DNA of 64,000 nt. Source: Lentzea jiangxiensis (GTDB lineage: Bacteria > Actinomycetota > Actinomycetes > Mycobacteriales > Pseudonocardiaceae). Where the stretch lies: contig NZ_FNIX01000008.1 of assembly GCF_900104175.1 (NCBI RefSeq), forward strand, positions 1 to 64,000, read 5' to 3'. The notes under the pieces were generated by a model. That model was not told the DNA's origin and searched no databases. It saw only the letters and a program-made list of their open reading frames with translations. Both the position numbers and the translations under genes were made by a program. This document shows, piece after piece, positions 58,714 to 64,000 of the stretch (its first letter is position 1; every line of letters begins with the position of its first letter).

Positions 58714-61710
58714 TCAGCCTGCCCGAAGAACTTCCGAACCCCTGGTGCCGAACAGGTCCGGCTCGACCGGCCGGACACCGATCTCATGCATCTGCTCCAG
58801 GTAGACCTGGTACCGCCGGCGTGCCTCGCCGTGCCGTCCGGCCGCCCGCAGCGCCTTGACCAGCCGCACGTGCGCGCTTTCGTCGTAGGGGTCGAGCTCG
58901 AGCATCCGGACCAGGTAGCCGACCTGCTGGTCGGGATCGCGCACCAGCTGCACCAACGCCCGCAGCACGGCCGTGTACCGCCCGCGGACCTCCTCGCGGG
59001 CCTGGACCGCCCACTGCTCATAGGGTTCCTCGGCCAGGAACTCGCCTACGTGCAGCTCGTCCGCGTCGGTCAGCAACGACAACGCGGCCGGGTCCGCCCG
59101 CCGATGTGCCACCAGCGCCGCGTTCGCCGCGTCGAGGAACTCCGCCACGTCGAGGTCCACGAGGGACAGGTCGAGCGACACCGTGTCGCGGTCGGCGACG
59201 AGCGGCTCGGCGTCGGCGGGCAGACCCGGCGCGGACAGCACGGCCCGCAACGTCGACAGCAGCACGGAGAGCCGGTTCGCGGTGCGGTCCGACAGGTCGT
59301 CCGGCCACAGCAGCTCCACCAGCTGCGGCCGCGGCACCGGCCGTCCCCGGTTGGCCGCCAGGATCTTCAGCAGGTCACGTGCCTTCTTCGACTGCCACGA
59401 CGCGGACGGCACGGGAGCGCCGTCGCGCAGCACCTGGAACCCGCCGAGCGTCCGCACGACGATCCGCGCGCTCCTCGGGGCGCAGGCTCCGAGCACGTCG
59501 GCCATCCGCACGTCGGTGCGAACCCCCTGTGCCCGCAGGGTGTTCTCCCACCGCGGCACGTCCACCCCGGTCAGCCGTGCCGCCGCCAGTTCCGCGACCG
59601 CCTCGCCCACCGGGTCCCCCGCCGCCCGCCACACCATCACGGCCTCGGCCAGCAGGGCCTCGCGGTCCGCCGAGGTCGCCGCCGCCAGCTGCAACGCGTC
59701 CGCGAGCCCCGCCCTGTCGCCCCGGCGTCCCGCGAGTGCCCTGGCCGAGGCGGCGTCCGCCCGCGCGGTGTCCCGGTCGCCTGCCAGCACGGCGACCCAG
59801 CCCCGGGCGAGCAGTGCGGGCACCTCCCGGAACCGCAGGACCTGGCTGGTGGCGACGGCGTGCTCCGCGAGCTCCCGCGCCCGGCGGACGTCCTCGCCCG
59901 CCACGACCCTCGCGAGCGTCGCCGGCACGAGGGGGTCGGTGCCCGGCAGCGCCAGGGCCTCGTCGAGGAACGCCTGCGCCTGACCGGGTTCGCCCCGCCG
60001 GCGGTGCACCTCCGCCTTGGTCACGAGGTCCTTCGCGCACTGCCCGGCGTCCCGCAGCGCGTCGTCGAACCTGCCGAGCCGGACGTTCGCCCGCGCCCGG
60101 ACGCCCCGGCACCCGGCCTCGTGCCCGGTGAGCCCCGCCTGCCTGCCGAGCACCAGCACCTCGTCGATCTCGGCCACCGCCCGCGCCGGACCGGTCTCCA
60201 CGAGGAACGACGCCCGTTCACAGCGGATCGTCAGCTCCAGCACGCGGCAGCCCGCCCGCCGTGCCCGGTCCACGGCCTGCTCGTAGTGCATCTCGAACGA
60301 CGCCCGCTCGCCGTCGAACCCGGCGAGCAACCCGAACGCCCTGCTGCTCCAGGCGAACGCGGCGTGGCCCGTGCACCTGCGCGCCGCCTCCGCGCACCTC
60401 TCCGCCAGCTCGCGCGCCCTGTCGTGCCGGCCGGTCTCGCGGAACCAGCCCACGGCCAGCGACAGCAGCCGCACCTCGTCGAGCGAGGCGACGTCGTCGA
60501 ACACCGTGCGTTCGAACAGCTCCACGGCTGCACCGGTCTGCCCGGCGAGCGCGTGCAGCTGCCCCATCCGCCACGACAGGCGCACGCCTGTCTCGCCCGC
60601 CTGCTCGTAGGAGTGCAGCGCCCCGAGCCAGTCACCCCTGTGTTGCAGGGCGAAGCCCCACACGAGGTGCAGGCGGGAGTCGTCGACGTCCAGCTGTTCC
60701 AGCGCGGCCAGCACCGCGTCGGCGTCACCGCCGGCGACGATCTGCTCGTCCCTGCGCAACAACAACCGCGCCACCAGGTCCCACCTCCGCACGGCGACCA
60801 GGTGCCGCAACGCCTCGGCGTGCGCGCCCGTGCGTTCGCAGAACACCGCGGCCTTGACCCGGAGCTCCTCGTCCTCGGTGTCACGCCGGAGCACCTCGGC
60901 GACGGGTTCGAGGACGCTCCACTCCGGTCCGCTGACCAGCCCGCGGCGGGCCAGTCCGGGCAACCGGTCGCGGACGTCGGTGAACCCGAGCGCCAGGCAC
61001 AGCGCCGTGCTCGCGGTTCCGAGACAGGCGATGGCCCGCAACACGTCCCGGTTCTGCTCGGGTTCCGCCGCCAGCACGGCCGACACCAGCTCGGCCGGTT
61101 CGCCGCCGCCCAGCACGACCGCCGCGGGCCAGCCCCCGGTGCGCGCCAGCACCTCGGCGGGGTCGTCGTCGACGAGCGCGGCGATCTCCCGCTCGGTGAA
61201 GGCGAGCTCCCGCGAGCCGATCTCCGCGGCCGGTCCGGGGTCGAACGCGAGCTCGTCACCGGTGACGAGCACCAGCCGCAGCAGGTCGGGGCCGCGGCGG
61301 CACAACGCCTCGAGCAGCCGCGCGCACTCGCTGTCCCCGCCGAGCAGTCCGGCGTCGTCCACCACCAGCACGAGAGGCTCGTCGAGGTGCGCGTCCAGCA
61401 GCCCGCAGACCAGCGCGGCGACGGTGCCGGCGCCCTGCGCGGTGGTCGTGACCAGTTCGGCGGGCAGGTGCGGCAACCGCTGCCGCAACGCGCGCAACAG
61501 CCCGCGCGACAGGCGTTCGAGGGAGGTGTCCGCCCGGTCGACGGCGAGCCAGCAGGCTCGTCGCGTCGCCGCCCACGCGGCCACCGAGGTCGTCTTCCCC
61601 CAACCGTGCCCCGCCTTCACGACGACCACCTCGTGGTCGGCCGCCGCGTCGAGCGCCGCGGTCAGCGCGGGCCGATCCACCAGCCTTGCGGGCAACGCGG
61701 GCTGCAGCAT
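58714..61710 (-). CDS. LAL/SARP-type regulator (MalT-like ATPase, helical repeats, C-terminal BTAD)
   Basis: A 998-residue regulator. The N-terminal part is a MalT-like NTPase with Walker A VVKAGHGWGKTTSVAAWAA and Walker B PLVLVVDDAGLL. A long helical-repeat middle follows. The last 260 residues form a winged helix (VRTLGGFQVLRDGAPVPSAS, RPQLVELLWPDDLSDRTANR) plus bacterial transcriptional activation domain (ELDPYDESAHVRLVKALRAA and YLEQMHEIGVRP), as in SARP proteins. In most SARPs the DNA-binding part is N-terminal, so this order is noteworthy. ATG 61710 starts at the NTPase; a coupled ATG at 61815, overlapping the previous stop by 4 bp, is an alternative. It probably activates the NRPS-PKS operon. 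Confidence 0.88.
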   Translation of the reverse strand: MLQPALPARLVDRPALTAALDAAADHEVVVVKAGHGWGKTTSVAAWAATRRACWLAVDRADTSLERLSRGLLRALRQRLPHLPAELVTTTAQGAGTVAALVCGLLDAHLDEPLVLVVDDAGLLGGDSECARLLEALCRRGPDLLRLVLVTGDELAFDPGPAAEIGSRELAFTEREIAALVDDDPAEVLARTGGWPAAVVLGGGEPAELVSAVLAAEPEQNRDVLRAIACLGTASTALCLALGFTDVRDRLPGLARRGLVSGPEWSVLEPVAEVLRRDTEDEELRVKAAVFCERTGAHAEALRHLVAVRRWDLVARLLLRRDEQIVAGGDADAVLAALEQLDVDDSRLHLVWGFALQHRGDWLGALHSYEQAGETGVRLSWRMGQLHALAGQTGAAVELFERTVFDDVASLDEVRLLSLAVGWFRETGRHDRARELAERCAEAARRCTGHAAFAWSSRAFGLLAGFDGERASFEMHYEQAVDRARRAGCRVLELTIRCERASFLVETGPARAVAEIDEVLVLGRQAGLTGHEAGCRGVRARANVRLGRFDDALRDAGQCAKDLVTKAEVHRRRGEPGQAQAFLDEALALPGTDPLVPATLARVVAGEDVRRARELAEHAVATSQVLRFREVPALLARGWVAVLAGDRDTARADAASARALAGRRGDRAGLADALQLAAATSADREALLAEAVMVWRAAGDPVGEAVAELAAARLTGVDVPRWENTLRAQGVRTDVRMADVLGACAPRSARIVVRTLGGFQVLRDGAPVPSASWQSKKARDLLKILAANRGRPVPRPQLVELLWPDDLSDRTANRLSVLLSTLRAVLSAPGLPADAEPLVADRDTVSLDLSLVDLDVAEFLDAANAALVAHRRADPAALSLLTDADELHVGEFLAEEPYEQWAVQAREEVRGRYTAVLRALVQLVRDPDQQVGYLVRMLELDPYDESAHVRLVKALRAAGRHGEARRRYQVYLEQMHEIGVRPVEPDLFGTRGSEVLRAG

Positions 61711-61768
61711 CTTCGAACACCACTTCCTCGCCGTTCGACCTGACGCGAGCAGTGCACCAGTACCGTGC

Positions 61769-61801
61769 ATCCGTGCCGCATCGGTGACCGATGCACGGAT
61801 G
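61769..61801. promoter_or_regulatory. Nested inverted repeat between the two regulator genes
   Basis: CATCCGTGC at 61769-61777 pairs with GCACGGATG at 61793-61801; inside, GCATCGG and CCGATGC flank TGA. If the SARP gene starts at 61710 this would be an operator or hairpin 58 bases upstream. If it starts at 61815 the repeat is inside the coding region. Confidence 0.45.
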
Positions 61802-61811
61802 TCGTGCCTGG

Positions 61812-64000
61812 TCATCCGACCGAGGCGATCTCGCGCACGACCGCCGGCCGCGCGCTCCCCACGCCGCGGACGCACCGCATGCACAGCGCGCCGGGACGAT
61901 CCAGGTGGGCGCGCGGGTTCTCCGCGTCCACCGCGCCGTCCGGGTACAGCTCGACGGCCCGTTCCCAGTGCAGGCGCGCCGAGGCGTGGTCACCCCGCCG
62001 GGCGGCGGCGTGCGCGAGGCCCTCGTGGGCCCGTGCCCGCACCATCGGCAGCGCACCGGTCATCGCCAGTTCCTCGGCCTCCCACGACAACGCCTCGGCC
62101 TCGCCGATCCGGCCGGCGGCGAGGCAGGTCTCCGCCAGGCCGTTCAGCGCGTCGCCCTCGGGTTCGCGCAAGTCCATGCGGCGCGCGGACTCCAGGGCTT
62201 CGCGCCCGGCTGCGAGAGCGTCGGCGATCCGGCCCTGCCTGCGGTAGGTGACCCCGAGCCACGCCAGGGCGATCCCCTCGCCGCGGCTCATGCCGATCTC
62301 GCGGCTGAGCCGCACCGCCCGTTCCAGCGCGACGACCGCCTCGGCGTCGCGGCCGCGCAGCTGCGCGAGCCAGCCCAGGTTGATCAGCACGACGACCTCG
62401 CCGCCCACGTAGCCGTCGAGCTGGTGCATCGCCAGCGCCTCGCGGAACCGCGCGTCGGCCTCGGCGTAGCGGCCGAGGTTGCAGTCGACGAACCCCAGGT
62501 CGATGGTCGAGTTCACCTCGGCGCGCTGGTCGCCGATCGACCGTGCGAGCGCCACCGCCTCGGTGAAGCTGCGGGCCGCGTCGCCGAGCATGCCCGCCTG
62601 CACCAAGGCGGACCCGAGGTCGCGCAGACCCCCCACGGCCGCGGGCAGGTCACCCAGCTCGCGGCTGATCGTGATGGCGCGGTCGAGGAACTCCAGCACC
62701 TCGCCGTGACGGCCGGCCTCGCGCAGCGCGAACGCGATCGTCGTCAGCGCCATCGACTCGCCGCACCGGTCGCCCAGCGCCTGCGCCGCCTTCAAAGCGT
62801 TGCGGGACAGTTCGAGCACACCGGAGCGCTGGCCCACCCGCGTCAGGTAGGGCATGAGCAGGCACGGCAGCTGCCACGCGTGGACGTGCCAGCCGTGCGC
62901 GCTCGCGTACTCGGCCACCGCGACCATGTTCTTGTACTCGGCGCGGAGCTGGCGGACGTCGTCCTCTTCGGACCGTGACGGCGGCAGCTCCGGCTCCCAC
63001 GCCAGGTCCGGCTCGAAGCCGCGGCGGCCCGGCAGGCTGCGGCGGCCCCGCACGTCGGCGAGGTGCAGGTAGTAGTCGAACAACCGCCGCCGCGCACTGT
63101 CCAGTTCGGACGGTGTGTGCGCCGCGTCGGCGAGGTCGCGGGCGCAGTCGCGCACCAGGTCGTGCAGGCAGTAGCGGTCGGGCCTGCGCTGCATGAGCAG
63201 GTTGCACTCGACCAGTTCCTCCAGCACGTCCTGGGCGTCGGGCACGGGCACGCCCGCGAGCGCCGCCGCGGCGTGCGCGTCGAGGTCGGCGCCGGGGACC
63301 AGCGCCAGCAGCCGGAACAGCTCCTGCCGGTCGGAGTCCAGGTGGTGGTACGACAGCGCGAGCACGCCGGCCACGCTCAGGTCGTCGGCGGTGAACGCGC
63401 GGGCGCGGCGCTGCCGGTCGCGCAGCTGCTCGGCGAGGTGGGCGACGGTCCACGGCCTGCGGCAGAAGCGCGAGGCGGCGATCCTGATCGCCAGCGGCAG
63501 CCGGCCGCACAGCGCGACCACGTCCGCGACCGCCTCCGGTTCGGCGTCCGTGCGCGACTCCCCGGCGATGCGGCGGAACAACGCGATGGCGTCGCCGGCG
63601 GGCAGCAAGTCGAGCGACACGGGGACTGCGCCCTCGAGCGCCATGAGGTGGCAGCGGCTCACCACCAGCGCCACGGTTCCGGGAGCTCCGGGCAGCAACG
63701 GCCGGACCTGGGCCGCGTCGGCCGCGTTGTCGAGCACCACCAGCACCCGGCGCCCGGAGACCTCGGCCAGCCAGAGGTCCCGGCGCGCGGCGGGGTCGGC
63801 CGGGATCCGCTCCGCCGGCACGCCGATCTGGCGCAGGAGCAGCTCGAGCGCGGTCCCCGAGGTCATCGGCGTGGTGTCCGCGGTGAACCCCCGCAGGTCG
63901 ACGTAGCAGCGCCCGTCCGGGAAGCGGTCCGCCAGCCGGTGTGCCACGTGCACGGCGAGCGCGGTCTTGCCGATGCCCCCCATGCCCTCGACGGTGACGA
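61812..64000 (-). CDS. AfsR-type regulator, NB-ARC and TPR part (N-terminus outside window)
   Basis: About 729 residues are visible; the gene enters from beyond 64000. The visible part starts in the NTPase P-loop (VEGMGGIGKTALAVHVAHRL) and continues through RVLVVLDNAADAAQVRPLLP (Walker B), the NB-ARC helical part (LCGRLPLAIRIAASRF) and LHDLVRDCARDLAD. About ten TPR-like repeats rich in GDRRGE/ALREAGRH-type turns follow. This is the C-terminal two thirds of an AfsR/SARP-large protein; the SARP DNA-binding domain should lie just outside. The stop overlaps the alternative start of the next regulator. It is expected to be a signal-integrating activator of the cluster. Confidence 0.9.
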   Translation of the reverse strand, partial: VTVEGMGGIGKTALAVHVAHRLADRFPDGRCYVDLRGFTADTTPMTSGTALELLLRQIGVPAERIPADPAARRDLWLAEVSGRRVLVVLDNAADAAQVRPLLPGAPGTVALVVSRCHLMALEGAVPVSLDLLPAGDAIALFRRIAGESRTDAEPEAVADVVALCGRLPLAIRIAASRFCRRPWTVAHLAEQLRDRQRRARAFTADDLSVAGVLALSYHHLDSDRQELFRLLALVPGADLDAHAAAALAGVPVPDAQDVLEELVECNLLMQRRPDRYCLHDLVRDCARDLADAAHTPSELDSARRRLFDYYLHLADVRGRRSLPGRRGFEPDLAWEPELPPSRSEEDDVRQLRAEYKNMVAVAEYASAHGWHVHAWQLPCLLMPYLTRVGQRSGVLELSRNALKAAQALGDRCGESMALTTIAFALREAGRHGEVLEFLDRAITISRELGDLPAAVGGLRDLGSALVQAGMLGDAARSFTEAVALARSIGDQRAEVNSTIDLGFVDCNLGRYAEADARFREALAMHQLDGYVGGEVVVLINLGWLAQLRGRDAEAVVALERAVRLSREIGMSRGEGIALAWLGVTYRRQGRIADALAAGREALESARRMDLREPEGDALNGLAETCLAAGRIGEAEALSWEAEELAMTGALPMVRARAHEGLAHAAARRGDHASARLHWERAVELYPDGAVDAENPRAHLDRPGALCMRCVRGVGSARPAVVREIASVG

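Noticed and set aside
1..64000. CRISPR array, tRNA or rRNA genes, replication origin
   Set aside because: No regularly spaced identical repeats, cloverleaf-like gene or rRNA-like stretch was noticed. This was a reading by eye, so a single tRNA could have been missed.

Overview
The window looks like a chromosome segment of a filamentous actinomycete, most likely a Pseudonocardiaceae member (Lentzea, Lechevalieria or Saccharothrix type). The DNA is very GC-rich, third codon positions are almost always G or C, GTG starts are frequent, genes often overlap by 4 bp (ATGA/GTGA), and large NRPS/PKS, SARP and AfsR-type genes are present. Genus is an inference; no rRNA or tRNA gene was seen.

1-8.1 kb: a truncated IS630-type transposase, a DUF4406 protein, a DeoR regulator, an orphan P450, a secreted subtilisin-like protease, a small membrane protein, then a sulfur-themed LysR / YeiH-type exporter / cysteine dioxygenase row.

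8.1-18.1 kb: a sulfation locus. A TetR gene faces cysQ-cysD-cysNC (PAPS synthesis and PAP removal), followed by a DUF1214 protein, a sulfotransferase, an SDR and a SRPBCC protein. A 17-base sequence containing the presumed TetR operator occurs identically before cysQ and before the sulfotransferase operon. The second operon also has a palindrome matching the KstR (sterol catabolism) consensus. A second TetR, a P450 and its ferredoxin follow.

18.1-23.7 kb: a broken cupin gene, then a two-gene unit (nucleosidase plus four-helix membrane protein). These two share an almost identical Q/N/G-rich motif at the C-terminus of one and the N-terminus of the other, the arrangement expected of amyloid-signalling effector pairs in bacterial immunity. 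Two Nudix proteins (one NrtR-like) and an EF-hand protein follow.

23.7-35.3 kb: a compact lasso-peptide cluster (precursor, cyclase, fused RRE-protease) with a predicted 16-residue core, then a tightly overlapping sugar operon. The operon holds a phosphoglucose-isomerase-like protein, a JAMM-protease/FGE-like fusion, a ubiquitin-fold sulfur-carrier-like protein ending in GG, a DhnA-type aldolase, a HAD phosphatase and a TreT-like glycosyltransferase, with a ROK repressor after it. The same 13-bp palindrome lies upstream of both the lasso cluster and the ROK gene.

35.3-64 kb: methionine aminopeptidase, then a minus-strand hybrid NRPS-PKS cluster (58.6 to 36.2 kb): type II TE, C-A-T, C-A-T, KS-AT-ACP, and an adenylation-free NRPS with FkbH-N-like inserts and a tandem carrier domain. 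Export (MFS), MbtH, two free carrier proteins, an FkbH glyceryl-ACP enzyme, a degenerate FkbH paralogue, a KAS III-like enzyme and a VOC protein complete it. FkbH plus ACP plus KAS III suggests a glycerate-derived, possibly tetronate-type unit. A LAL/SARP-type regulator and the 3' part of an AfsR-type regulator sit upstream.
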